Positions 41,501 through 52,345 of a DNA stretch of 64,000 bases are shown piece by piece (positions within the stretch are counted from its first letter, which is position 1; each line of letters opens with the position of its first letter). The DNA comes from Panicum virgatum (lineage: Eukaryota > Streptophyta > Magnoliopsida > Poales > Poaceae), in contig NC_053145.1 in NCBI RefSeq assembly GCF_016808335.1, positions 23,765,534 through 23,829,533 on the forward strand, given 5' to 3'. Made by a program: the position numbers and the translations under genes. The notes beneath the pieces are model-generated. The model made no database searches and was not told where the DNA came from. It was given only the letters and a program-made list of their open reading frames with translations.

Positions 41501-44500
41501 GTATCATGTAGAATGGAGATACATACTTGCAGAAGAAAGGGATACTCTCACCTCGGCTTCATCGACCCAATTACTTGTAATTGGAGGCTTCTACGCGACA
41601 ATACCGATGAGATATTCCAAATGTTGTTCAAGTACATAAGCGTTTATCACAACAAGCAAATGATATTGTTTCCTTACAACTTTGCGTGAGTGATTCCTTC
41701 CGTCTAACTCTTTCTATTCTGTAATCGAATTGTTTAAACCTTAACTACCAAGAACTGCCTCCGTATAATCTTGCAGTGAACACTGGGTCCTAATTGTCAT
41801 AATTCCCGAGAAGAGCCTACTCGTGGTTATGGACTCATTGAGGAGACCTCCAGAACAATACGAAAATCTTCTTAACATGATGAAAAAGTAAATCTACCAC
41901 TACTCCGTCGGTGACCGATAATTTGAATCACTTTGTTACTTGACTATAATTGTTCTAATCATGCACAGGGTTTGGAAAGAATTCGCTAAAAATCATCCAG
42001 GCAAATTTGACAAGGAATTGAAGATCAAGACAGATTTTCCGGTACGCGCTTGGATGATTCGTTGCACGATTCATTAGTTTTATTATATATTCATGTAAAT
42101 ACCTGATAATTTCTTCTCTCTTAAAGTGTATGAGGCAGAAACCAGGCACTGTATTGTGCGCATACTATGTATGCGAGAACATCCATGGTCTGGTAGGTCC
42201 TCCAAAGGGCTGGACAGATTAGGAGGAGGAAGTAAGTAAAAAATTAGTTAATATTTGAACTCGTATTTTAATTAGTCGAAATTAATTATCCCCTTTTTCC
42301 ATAGGTCGGGGAGATGCGCGATAAACTCATACCGGAGGAAAAGATTATGGCGATTCAAGAACAATTCTCCGGATTTATTGTTGAGCAAGTTCTCGATCCA
42401 AAAGGCGAATTCTACTACGATGGAATATCTAATATTGACAATCACAGCAAATATGACAATATACGCGTATATATGTAATTAAGAACGAATATAACTATGT
42501 AAATATATATGTGTGTCTATGTATTAAATTTCTATTTATGAGTATGTATGTATGTATTAAATTTCCAAAAGGCGAATTCTACTATGTAATTAAGAACGAA
42601 TATACCTATGCAAATATGATGGAGTATGTATGTATTATATATATAAGCACTCCAATAATATATATGTGTATATATATATTTATATAATATTGGTCCTAGA
42701 CATTTTCATATGTAAAGGAATTCACATGTATAGATATGTGTATACATATATATATATGTGAATTAATTTATATATGAAAACTATCTAGGACAAATATTAT
42801 ATAAGTAACTATATATATATGTATATATTAGTGGAGATCATACACACAGAATTCCAATACATAAGTTTAATTGAAATGCAAAAGTATAATTGAAATAGAA
42901 AAAGAATTGAGAAAAGAAAAACATGAAAAAAAAGAGACCTTTTGTCCCGGTTGGTAACACCAACCGAGACAAAAGGGTGCGCCAGCCACGTGGGCGCTGG
43001 CTGCACCTTTTGTCCCGGTTGGTGTTACCAACCGGGACAAAAGGTCCTCTTTTGTCCCGGTTGCCACACCCGGGACAAAAGGGCACCCCTTTTGTCCCGG
43101 ACAGGCGTTCCCGGTTGGGAAACCGGGACAACAGCGGTTTCCCAACCGGGACAAATCAACGTTTTTGTAGTAGTGCCTACTACTAATAAGGCTATGATTG
43201 ACATGATGATTTAATTTGTTTATATTTAAGTCTCATCTAATTGAATGCCTACTGATTTTGGTGCTTCTGGAAATCTAATAGTGCTTTGGCGAAGCACCTG
43301 TCGCGTGATCTTCCATACGACCTATCCTCCGACGACATTTTCCTCACCGCTGGAGGCACTCAAGCCATCGAGGTGGTGATCTCAGTTCTAGCCCAACCGG
43401 GCACCAACATATTGCTGCCAAGACCCGGGTATCCAAACTACGAGGCGCGCGCCGCGCTGAACAACTTAGAAGTTCGTCACTTCGATCTGATTCCTGAGAA
43501 AGGGTGGGAAATTGACATCGACTCTCTGGAGTCTATTGCTGACAAGAACACCACCGCAATGGTCATCATCAACCCCAACAACCCTTGTGGGAGTGTGTAC
43601 ACCCGTGAACATTTGGCCAAGGTATGGCTGCTTTGTTCCATCGGCCATTTAAATGGATTCGAGTTATTTGATCTGATATCTATGGACTTCCAAATTATGT
43701 TGTAATAAGCATGTCTTAATACCAATTGTTTTCATTAGGTTGCCGAGGCAGCAAGGAAGCTTGGGATCTTAGTCATTGCTGATGAAGTATATGGCAATTT
43801 GGTTTTCGGGGACTCCCAGTTCATCCCAATGGGCGTCTTTGGGCACATTGCCCCTGTGTTGAGCATAGGATCACTCTCAAAGAGATGGCTAGTGCCTGGA
43901 TGGAGATTTGGCTGGGTTGCTGCATGTGATCCCAAGAAGATTCTGCAAGAAACTAAGGTGACTCATCAGTGTGTACTTATTTTTCAAAGTGCCCAGGCCG
44001 TGCTGTTGCTGTTTTACGTACTGACCATAGCAACCTTAATTTTGCAGATTCTTACGTCAATCGCAAACTTCCTTAATGTTTCAACTGATCCGGCAACTTT
44101 CATTCATGTAACCATTTGGCTTGTAACTTTTTCTCATCCAGTTTGCCATGGCAGCTCTCCAGCCAGTTCGAGTATTTAGAAATTATTCCATTCCGGTACC
44201 AATAAGTTTCACTTGTCAAGTAGAGTTTTTTTTGTTTTTAAAATATAGCAACAATAATATTGGGGATTCTGAGTTGATAGTGCTTCACTTTGAAGTGGAT
44301 GCCAGGAAAAAAAATCAATGTCGTTTTGTAGAAAACATTCTAAGTTCCATAAGCACGAGAGCTGAAAAATGGGACATTGTTTCAATTTGTACTACACATT
44401 CTTGAACTGGTTCTTTTTTCCTCTACTTGTCAGCACTCTCTTATGCATTTTAACTCAGACAAATAAGAGTTACTGTTGTATTAACTAGGGAGCACTTCCA

Positions 44501-45472
44501 CAAATTCTTGAGAACACGAAGGAAGATTTCTTCAAGAGGATCATTGGTTTGCTAGAGGAAACATCAGATATATGTTACAGAGAAATAAAGGACATCAAGT
44601 GCATCATTTGTCCTCACAAGCCAGAAGGTTCCATGTTTGTGATGGTAAGCAATTTTTTAAACAATGTTGTTAGTGGTCAAATTTTTAAAAATGTTAGTAA
44701 CATGAAAAAAAAGAGATTCAGAAACTAAGGATTGTTAGAGCATTTGGTACCCGCAAGTGATCATATACTTCTTATTATTTTATTTTATTACAGTAGCTAT
44801 TGGTCATCAAAATCAGTCGTATTAACAGTATCTGTTACTCACAACCTACGAGGAAATGAAACATAGCGATACTCTAATGCCTGTTTGTCATTTTGCTTAC
44901 ATTGAGATATCATATACAGGCGAAGCTGAATTTATATCTTCTGGAGGGGATCCATGATGACATTGATTTTTGCTGCAAGCTGGCGAAAGAAGAGTCGGTG
45001 ATTTTGTGCCCAGGTAGTTATAGATGAATATATTATTTTTAAAAGTTAGTATATCTGAAAAGACTCATTTAGTTTCTACTAGTGTTTAGCTCCAGTGTTT
45101 ACAAGTATTGCATGCCTTCACCGATTGTGCTAAGAACTGCTATGAAATAATGCAATAGTGCACTATACATGTTTCTTCTTTTATTAAATTTTATTTCAAT
45201 AACTTATTAAAGACGATATTGAGAAATAAGTAGGAAATTTTAATATCGCCTTTCAAAGACACTAGTTGATATTAATGTTCTTAGTGTACAGTTGATATGT
45301 GTACATTACTCTGACTTGCATGGGTTCGTCCAATGCAGGGAGTGTTCTGGGAATGAAAAACTGGGTTCGGATAACGTTTGCCATTGATTCATCTTCTCTT
45401 CTGGATGGCCTTGAGAGGATCAAATCTTTCTGCCAAAGGCACAAGAAGAAGAATCTGCTTAATGGCATCTAA
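38519..45472 (+). CDS. NAAT: Nicotianamine aminotransferase-like (class I PLP aminotransferase), 439 aa
   Basis: Exons are 38519-38835, 43282-43621, 43739-43957, 44048-44107, 44489-44644, 44920-45013 and 45339-45472; phases agree and TAA is at 45470-45472. The fold-type I aminotransferase landmarks are present: [40 protein letters not shown] (203-209), [10 protein letters not shown] (D234, Y237), the PLP-lysine motif [12 protein letters not shown] (Lys267) and WVRITFA (Arg406, substrate carboxylate). Length and sequence are those of grass NAAT, which converts nicotianamine to the keto intermediate of mugineic acid phytosiderophores in the cytosol; the broader family includes tyrosine aminotransferases, so substrate is inferred. 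Exon 1 is GC-rich and Ala-rich, as usual. Intron 1 is 4.4 kb because of a Stowaway MITE and a CACTA. Exon 4 ends CAT before GTAACC, a weak donor where relatives have CAG. Polyadenylation signal AATAAA is at 45561-45566. Confidence 0.92.
39943..40199. mobile_element. Stowaway MITE in NAAT intron 1
   Basis: Ends CTCCCTCCTTCCCTGTTTAT and the inverse ATAAACGGGGAAGGAGGGAG are flanked by TA on both sides (39941-39942, 40200-40201), the Tc1/mariner target. At 257 bp it has no ORF. Confidence 0.9.
40318..43175 (+). mobile_element. CACTA element (2,858 bp) in NAAT intron 1, CCT target duplication
   Basis: It begins CACTACTACAAAACAGGCC and ends AACGTTTTTGTAGTAGTG, flanked by CCT on both sides (40315-40317, 43176-43178). 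Both ends carry arrays of inverted CTTTTGTCCCGGTTGG / CCAACCGGGACAAAAG units (about 40335-40615 and 42938-43155), the usual transposase-binding subterminal repeats. The interior contains only a Ulp1-type protease segment; no TNP2 transposase is present, so it is non-autonomous. It lies in the same orientation as NAAT. Confidence 0.93.
41515..42478 (+). pseudogene. CACTA-borne Ulp1-type (C48) cysteine protease segment
   Basis: A spliced frame can be followed through about 41515-41685, 41777-41887, 41969-42041, 42127-42236 and 42305-42478. The catalytic residues of the C48/Ulp1 family are in order: His in EHWVLIVI (41781-41783), Asp in VVMDSL (41832-41834), Gln in MRQKPG and Cys in [12 protein letters not shown] (42157-42159). 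Such domains are a known part of grass CACTA proteins; Ulp1 relatives cleave SUMO or other ubiquitin-like tags. A TAG follows shortly after PPKGWTD in the fourth segment, and the N-terminal part of the protein is missing. The final segment ([13 protein letters not shown] to VYM) ends at TAA 42478. The triad is intact, but the gene as read is not. Confidence 0.72.
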
Positions 45473-45560
45473 AGTTTTAAGTGTATCTGAAATCAAAGTT
45501 GTTGCTCAGTTCCAGTGTTTTCCATTGTCCCGTCGATGAATGTGGAACTTTGAGTTTCAT

Positions 45561-45566
45561 AATAAA
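45561..45566 (+). terminator. NAAT polyadenylation signal
   Basis: AATAAA lies 89 nt after the NAAT stop codon in AT-rich sequence, the expected position of the near-upstream element. Confidence 0.6.
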
Positions 45567-45599
45567 GTGTTAATCTTTTCATGCCACTTGTTTTATCAC

Positions 45600-46476
45600 C
45601 CTGACGCTTTATTTGCTTTTTTGAAAGAAAGTTTTGCAAAACCATGTTTTTTTTAGAAAACAAAGACTGGCCCATATATATCACTTGGACGAGTTCGAGA
45701 TCCTCCGTCCGCTGCCTGGATCTGGGCCGGGGACGGTTCTCCTCTGCTGCCTGGATTTGGGCACAACGTGGTAAGCCCAAGTCGACAAGTACGCCATGCG
45801 GTGAATACGGCAAGCTCGGGAAACGTTCCGCAGTGGCGAGCTCCACGGGAGTGGCTATATATCACTTAAGGTGATAGTAACGGAACCATCGCCTGAAGGA
45901 TATATTAGATGAGTCATGATTAGCCTAATAATTGGACTATTTAGCAATGATAATGTCATCCGTGTGCATACAAATTTGAAACTAAAAAAAGCTACAAGAC
46001 TTAAACTGAGCATCCAAATTAAATTCTAATTGCAGTATTGTCTTTCTTATGATAAGATCTTCAAAATAAGACCACACTTGCCTATGTTTGCATGATATTT
46101 TTTTTAAAATATTTTCTTTTACATTAAATAATTAATATGGATCCTGGAAATAAATAATTTAACAGGACGAACACATAATTGTTTTGACGAATACAAAGGT
46201 AAATATAACGAACAAATAATATACACGAACAAAATATTAAACATCGCGAACAAATGGGTCAACGTAATGGAACAAATTTTATTTACAAAGCGAATAAATG
46301 GATCAACATCACATAACATTTGATTGTATATGAGCTTTGAGTGAAAAAGAGGTAAAGAGAAAATAAATAAATAATAAATACAAAGTAGTACAAGAAAAAA
46401 AATGAAAAACAAAATTAGAAACACGTAATGTCAAGCAATGTGGGTCAATATTCACATGCATGCAGTAGCAGTATCA
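45600..46476. other. Intergenic, no feature recognised
   Basis: Frames of 70-117 codons occur on both strands but have no recognisable product. The AT-rich half (45950-46430) contains loosely repeated CGAACAAA-type motifs (about 46165-46265). Confidence 0.35.
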
Positions 46477-46598
46477 GTTAATAAAAAATACAATTCAGAA
46501 AATTAACATAAAAACTGTAGCGTGGAGCAACCAAAATGTTATTAAAAAATACAATTCAGAAAATTAACATAAAAACTGTAGCGTGGAGCAACCAAAAT
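46477..46598. repeat. 61-bp tandem duplication
   Basis: The unit beginning GTTAATAAAAAATACAATTC at 46477 is repeated at 46538 with one substitution visible in the first ten bases, so the duplication is recent. Confidence 0.88.
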
Positions 46599-46973
46599 GT
46601 TATTGGGCCAAAATTAACCTCATTGGCCCGCAAATAACCTTTAGGCAATGGATTGGGAAAACGTGGCGCGCGTGATATATAGTTGTTGCGGAGCTCCACT
46701 ACTTCAGGAGGTGAGGTGAGCCGGGGACAAATATAACTAAGAACTGAGAATTGTAGTGAAAAAAAACTAAAATCGAAATCGAAAGAACTGGAACCGAGAA
46801 AATTCAGTTCTACTTCGATTTCTAGTTCTAAAGAACCGAATTTACTCTTATCTCACTTCTGAGTCTCGGTTGGTTAACTGAAGAACCAAGCTCAGGGCAA
46901 ATTTGGTCCAGCTGACGAAGATCCAAGTGGCCCAACCCCCACTCCACGCGGCCACTCCCACCCAATCCCATCG

Positions 46974-47468
46974 CGGTTTTTTTATTTTTTTTATTTTCGT
47001 TTTTACAAAAATATATTTTCGATTTGGAAATTTACAGGAATATACTCCGGCCGCCCCGCTGTTGGGCGGCCGGGACCTAGCCGCCCAGCAGCGGGGTGGC
47101 AGGGCCATTTCTGAAAAAAATTTCGCGGAGAAAATTGTGCCCAGGTCCCTGGGGGCCGGTCACCCGGCAGCGGGGCGGCCGGCCCCCTAGGCCGCCCGGC
47201 AGCGGGGCGGCCAGCCCTGGCCGCCCGGCTGCAGGGCGACCAGCACTCCCACCCTTATATAAGGGTTGGCTGGTCCCCCCAACCCTCATTTGCATCACTA
47301 AAATTTTAGAAACCAAGAAAAAAGAGGAAGGGAGGGAGAGAGGCGAAGCCCTGCCGGTTTTTCGAGCCGGCGACTGCAGGTAACCAAAATTCTTCTACGC
47401 TTTACAAATAGATTATGTTGTAATTATTTTTGTTGAAACAGTAAATTAGCAATCAATTTAATTATTGT
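46974..47468 (+). repeat. Left TIR of the Mutator-like element
   Basis: The outer part is AT-rich; the middle holds four or five near-palindromic GCCGCCCGGCAGCGGGGCGGC blocks. The 14-bp perfect palindrome CCCTTATATAAGGG (47252-47265) probably acts as a TATA box. CTGCAG|GTAACC (about 47380) looks like a 5' UTR splice donor; the matching acceptor TTGCCAG lies just before the GRF gene ATG. Confidence 0.85.
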
Positions 47469-47800
47469 TAGGAGTGATTAGTGGTACATTTAGGTGCAGT
47501 TACTTGTAATAATTAGCGTTGATACAGTACATTTACTGTTAGATTAAGTATTAGAAAGTACTAGAAAATTGTTAGAGAAGTATTAGAATGTCTTAAAAAT
47601 TGGAAGATAATATTAAATTTTTTTAGGAAATGTTAGAAAATTGTAGAAAGTATTTTGTTGAAACAGTAGTTTAGCAATCAGTTTAATTATTATTAGGAGT
47701 GATTAGTGGTACATTTAGGTGTAGTTACTGATAATGATTAGCGTTGATATAGTATATTAGCAATCTGATTGCTCACTTGTGATTGCCAGGGCTCAACACC

Positions 47801-48497
47801 ATGTCATCCTCAGGATCCACCTACATTCCATGTAGTAAGGTGACGAAAACAGTCCTCAAGGAGTCCAGGTGCCTATGTGTTTTTGCGGATCCTTGTACAA
47901 ACTAATGAAATCAAGGGTTTTGGGGGACGACTTTGGCAAGAGGTTCTTCATGTGCGAGAATTACGAGTACGACCCGCCCAAGCATTACGGCAAGAATCGA
48001 GCAAAGGTACTACAAAACACTATCAGAGTTTGTCGCTTTCAGATCTAGTAATGACTTCTAACATGATTTGGGGAAAGACTCCACCGCCTCTATGTGATTT
48101 CGTGTAGTGGTTAGACACCAAGCAATCTCAGCAGGATAAGGACCACGTGGAGCGTCAAGTAAGGTGGGCTGCACAAAGGTGGCAACGTATGCTGCATGAA
48201 GAACAGATGGAGGAGAAGCGCAAGAAAAACCAGGAAGAGATTCAGAAGAGGATTGCAGAAGTGGAACGTCAGAAGGCAGAGGAACGTGAAGCTGATAGGG
48301 AGAGGAAGCGAGAGAGGGCCCACCGTGCTAAGGAGCAGGGTCTGAAGCTATTAGGAAGGGAAAATATCCCCGGCGCACTCAGTAAAGCACCACCATGTAA
48401 TCCCGTCTTTTTACATTTCCTAAGGCATGTTAGGTTTACTCACAATACGAGGTTATCGTGTTGCACATGCCATGCTTTTCATTGTTCAAGTACCTAG
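47801..48497 (+). pseudogene. MULE-borne GRF zinc-finger/coiled-coil protein, broken
   Basis: The frame starts MSSSGSTYIPCSKVTKTVLK at 47801. A missing G before TGCCTATG (about 47868) shifts it into the GRF-type zinc finger: PMCFCGSLYKLMKSRV, GKRFFMCENYEYDPPKHYG, with the expected Cys residues. An intron at 48007-48077 joins NRAK to TPPPLCDFV. An in-frame TAG (about 48107) then precedes WLDTKQSQ, and a long basic coiled coil follows (MEEKRKKNQEEIQKRIAEVE). The last stop is at 48495-48497. GRF fingers bind single-stranded nucleic acid. In grass Mutator elements this gene accompanies the transposase, much like mudrB beside mudrA; its exact role is not known to me. Confidence 0.75.
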
Positions 48498-48839
48498 TAG
48501 TACGAACGCCTTAGGCCTCTGCTTTGTAATCGTAGCATTGTTTACAAAACTGTATTGCAAACCGAAAATTTATGATTCGTAACTACCCTTCTATTTTCAG
48601 TACACTACATTCAGTGAGCAATCTAATTGAACCAACCTACACATTTAGAACTGCAACCAAGAAATCTTACTACACAAATACCTTTGTAATATTACATGCT
48701 ACAATCTGGTGCAAATACATATCCATACATAACGAAATGTAATTATCACATACAGGTCGGAATACATATCCATACATCTGGTTCAAATACATATGCACAC
48801 ATAACGAAATCTAGACGCGATGGGCTCCAAAATCCGGAG

Positions 48840-51442
48840 TCAATCCATCGGTGGATTTCCAGAAGGTCCAACCTCAGCACCAGCATTATCTTCTTGCATT
48901 TTAGGGCACTTCTTGTAAGTGTGACCATCTGCTCCACACAGCTTGCATCATTTTTTCTTCTTTCCTGCCTCAGACTCATCCATTCCGTTACGGATACGAA
49001 GTGTCTGCCGTCGACCTACCCCTCTCCTAGCATCTGGATTGGGAATGTACATTAGAGAGATATTTGGTGTAGTGAATGATCCCAGACTGTCTATGCCATA
49101 TATCTCATGGCCCCAAGTGTGCACAGTGGTTTCTTTTCTGTAATATTCTGAAACAAAAACCCCAGGATCCAACCCAGATTCTGAACATGCCGCAATGACA
49201 TGGGAGCATGGTAAGTGAAGAAGCTATGGCTTCTTGCATCTGCAAAAAATCTTGCCTTCCGGCGTTATCAAGCAATCCTGAATGACTCTTTGTCTGCGGA
49301 CCCCCTGCCCTGTCCTGTCCTTGCATGAAACCTCAAACCTTTGATCCTTTGTGCCCATGGAGACCACTCTGTGATATTGAGCCTTTTCAATCTTTTCTTT
49401 CATGTAGTTAGTGACCCTATTACAAAAAATCACTCCTGGATCATTAAGTAAGACAGCAGCTGCCTGGTATCGCTCTCTGAAGTACCTTGTGCATCCGTAC
49501 ATGATGAACTCAACTATGCCAACAAGAGGAAATCCACGAACATGACGCATTACCATATTGTAACACTCTGCGTGGTTGGTTGTCTCGATCCCATATCGAC
49601 GACTACCAGTGTCGTATAGAATTGACCACTTCTCCTTAGGTGCATCCTTAATCCACTGTGTGAAAGGTCCGCCGCCGGAACGTCTCCGGCTAGAGGTTGA
49701 TGCCTGTTCCTTTAGCAGCTCGGCGCACATGTTATCTAGCACCTGCCACAATGCATCAAACTTCCGCTGCTGATTCTGAGTGCACAACCTCTTGAACAAA
49801 TTCATAAGTTCCTTATTCTTGAAGCGCTCATAAAAGTTTGCACCCATATGCCTTATGCACCACCTACTCACAACATCTGGCCATAGAGGAGGTTGTCCTC
49901 GACTTCCTTCATGTAGTTTCCTTATTGCTGCTAGAAGACCTGCATGTCTGTCACTGATGAGGCAAACATCAGGCCTTCCAACAACAACGTGAATCTTCAC
50001 ACGTTCCAGCTCTCTGTATTCTCATTCTCAACAAAAGCAAAGGCGATGGGAACCACCTGCTTGTTGCAATCAACTCCAATCGCTGTCAGTATTGTCCCCT
50101 TATATCTTCCTGTCAAGAATGTGCCGTCAATACGTAGAACAGGGAGACAATACATAAATGCCCTCACACATGCACCAAGGCAGAAGAAAGCACGAAACAG
50201 AAACCCAGGTCCCCCATCTAAACTCGGTACAATGTAGGTATCAGTCGCGCTTCTAGGATTTCTCTACACAATTACTGACAGCATGCGAGGCAGGTTATTA
50301 TATGATGCCTCATATATGCCGAATCTCATCTCAAGCACCTTTTGTTTTGCCCGCCAAGCCTTTGCATAGTTGATTTTGTATTGAAAATGGTCGTTGATGT
50401 CCATAATTATTAATTTTGGCTCATAATCAATTTTGTCCAGAATCACTCCATACATCTTCTTGGCCACGAAAGTGGATGTGATGTTACGGTGAGTTTGCGC
50501 AACAGCAGTTAATCTACATGTATGTGGTGTAACAATTGAACACTCCCAGTGTGTCTTGTACTTGCCCTTATAGGCATGTACTCGCCATGTACAATCGACA
50601 TTGACACACTTCACCTCATATTCTTTGCTGCTAGACTTCACAACTCTGAATTCCTTCCTCAACGATATAGCCCAAAGCTTCACAGCATCTTTCACAGCTT
50701 CAATGCTAGGATACTTTGCCCCCTGCACAACCTCATTCTCTCTGTATTCATACTCATTACTCCTAATATCCTGTATCACTGGATTTCCAAAACCCTTGTC
50801 TCGCCATTCACCTAGCAACAAGTCATCATCGTCTGATGAGTCCCCACATTCTTCCATCATTCGAGCCTCCTGGTCTTCATTCTGTACAGCTTCCACTATT
50901 CCAGGTATCCGCTCCCCCTCATCAGCTAAACCTTGCGGCTCAGGTTGAATGACATGCACGTTCTGATCTTCTTTTTCTTCTACCTGATCAGCTATACCTT
51001 GCGGCTCAGGTTCTGTGACATGCATGTTCTGATCTTTATTTTCTTGTTCCACTGCTTGATTCATATGAGATGATATACTTGTTGACCCTTCACCGAATTG
51101 GGCTGCCTTCTGTTGAATCTGAATTAGCATTGCAAGAGGCCACCCGCGGTCAAGAGCTGCTTGTATGTAAGTCCGCAATTCTTTGGTGTTTGCTATAAGC
51201 ATCAACTCCCAGAAATCCCCTTCAGTTCCCCAATTCGTCACAGTCTGAACGGTTAGGAAATGAGTATTTGGATTCACATTAAATATCTCGTGAAGCCATT
51301 TGCGTATGGAACCAAAACTCCTCTCTAAGGGTTTATCTATTCCGCACTCTCTTCGTTAACAAGCTAATAGATCTACTCCATACGCATTATGAGAAATATA
51401 GTAATCACCATAATAAACTTGAAAACGAAGCTTGCTCGACAT
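48840..51442 (-). pseudogene. MULE (MuDR-family) transposase, five disabling lesions
   Basis: From ATG 51442 the frame reads MSSKLRFQVYYGDYYIS, an acidic linker with a duplicated EPEPQG segment, and the MuDR DNA-binding region (YPSIEAVKDAVKLWAISLRK). Then come the DDE transposase core (first Asp in LRIDGTFLTGRYKG, second in CLISDRHAGLL, Glu in ETTNHAECYN), a SWIM finger (FCRCKKP to LHLPCSHV) and a CX2CX4HX4C knuckle (48947-48906). Lesions: TAA at 51358-51356, TAG at 50266-50264, a frameshift near 50005, TAG inside the SWIM finger at 49226-49224 and TGA at 48950-48948 just before the knuckle. The stop is at 48842-48840. All catalytic residues survive, so decay is recent, but no full protein can be made. 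Confidence 0.88.
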
Positions 51443-51463
51443 ATCTGGACACACAATCACGAT

Positions 51464-51960
51464 ATTAAATTGATTGCTAATATACTGTTTCAACAAAAAT
51501 AACTACAACATAATCTATTTGTAAAGCGTAGAAGAATTTTGGTTACCTGCAGTCGCCGGCTCGAATATCCGGCAGGGCTTCGCCTCCCTCCCTCCCTCCC
51601 TCTTTTTTCTTGGTTTCTGGAATTTTAGTGATGCAAATGAGGGGTGGTGGGGACCAGCCAACCCTTATATAAGTGTGGGAGAGCCGGCCGCCCTGCAGCC
51701 GGGCTGCCAGGGCCGGCCGCCCCGCTGCCGGGCGGCCTGTGGGGCCGGCCGCCCGGCTGCCGGGCGACCGGCCCCCAGGGACCTAGGCGCAATTTTCTCC
51801 GCAAATTTTTTTTCAGAAATGCCCCTGCCGCCCCGCTGCCGGGCGGCCAGGTCCCGGCCGCCCGGCAGCGGGGCGGCCGGGGTATATTCCTATAAATTTC
51901 CAAATCAAAAATATATTTTTGTAAAAAAAGAAAATAAAAAATAAAAAAATAAAAAAACCG
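51464..51960 (-). repeat. Right TIR of the Mutator-like element
   Basis: This is the inverted copy of the left TIR, with the same GC-rich blocks, CCTTATATAAG (about 51663-51673) and the conserved TGCAG|GTAACC donor read on the minus strand near 51550. It should serve as promoter for the transposase gene that starts at 51442. Confidence 0.85.
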
Positions 51961-52013
51961 CCAATTCCCAGTCACCCAGCTCACGATATCCCAGGTGGCC
52001 AGACCCATTAAGG

Positions 52014-52336
52014 TGGGGAAGTCTATTCATCGCATATGCGAAATATAGACATCACATCGCACCTCACTGTGCTTCTTCTCTGGCGAGCTCCGGCGGCCGG
52101 ACTTCGGCGGCGGAGGCTCCGGCGGAGGCGGATCCGGTGGCAGAGGAGGCGGAGGAACGCGGTGGCGGCGAGGGAGGCGACGGAGGCGGGCGTAGGCGGC
52201 GGAGCGGCACAGGAGACAGCGGGGAAGACGGAGGGCGGCGGAGGTGGCAGAGGAGACAGGCGAGGGGAGACGGAGGCGGCGGGACGCATCTGCGAGTGGG
52301 TCGATTCCAGTCACACATGCGATGTATTGACTTCCC
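52014..52336. mobile_element. Small TIR element (323 bp) with CCATTAAGG target duplication
   Basis: The 9-bp repeat CCATTAAGG flanks it (52005-52013 and 52337-52345). The ends GGGGAAGTCTATTCATCGCA and the inverse TGCGATGTATTGACTTCCC pair over about 28 bp. The interior (about 52060-52290) is GC-rich, with frames open in several registers on both strands but no recognisable domain. A 9-bp duplication fits Mutator-type Pack elements; read as 8 bp (CATTAAGG) it would fit hAT. Confidence 0.75.
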
Positions 52337-52345
52337 CCATTAAGG

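Larger units (their letters stand above)
46974..51960. mobile_element. Mutator-like element with long TIRs and two convergent genes
   Basis: The TIRs are 46974-47468 and 51464-51960, inverted and closely similar. Each contains CGGTTTTTTTATTTTTTT, GGAATATAC, blocks of GCCGCCCGGCAGCGGGGCGG, a CCTTATATAAG TATA motif and GACTGCAGGTAACCAAAATT. Inside are a plus-strand GRF zinc-finger gene and a minus-strand MULE transposase, pointing at each other as in maize MuDR. Both genes carry stops and frameshifts. The 9-bp target duplication could not be identified because the outer TIR edges fade. The 3' ends meet in a spacer at about 48498-48839 that contains short ATACATATCCATAC repeats. Confidence 0.88.
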
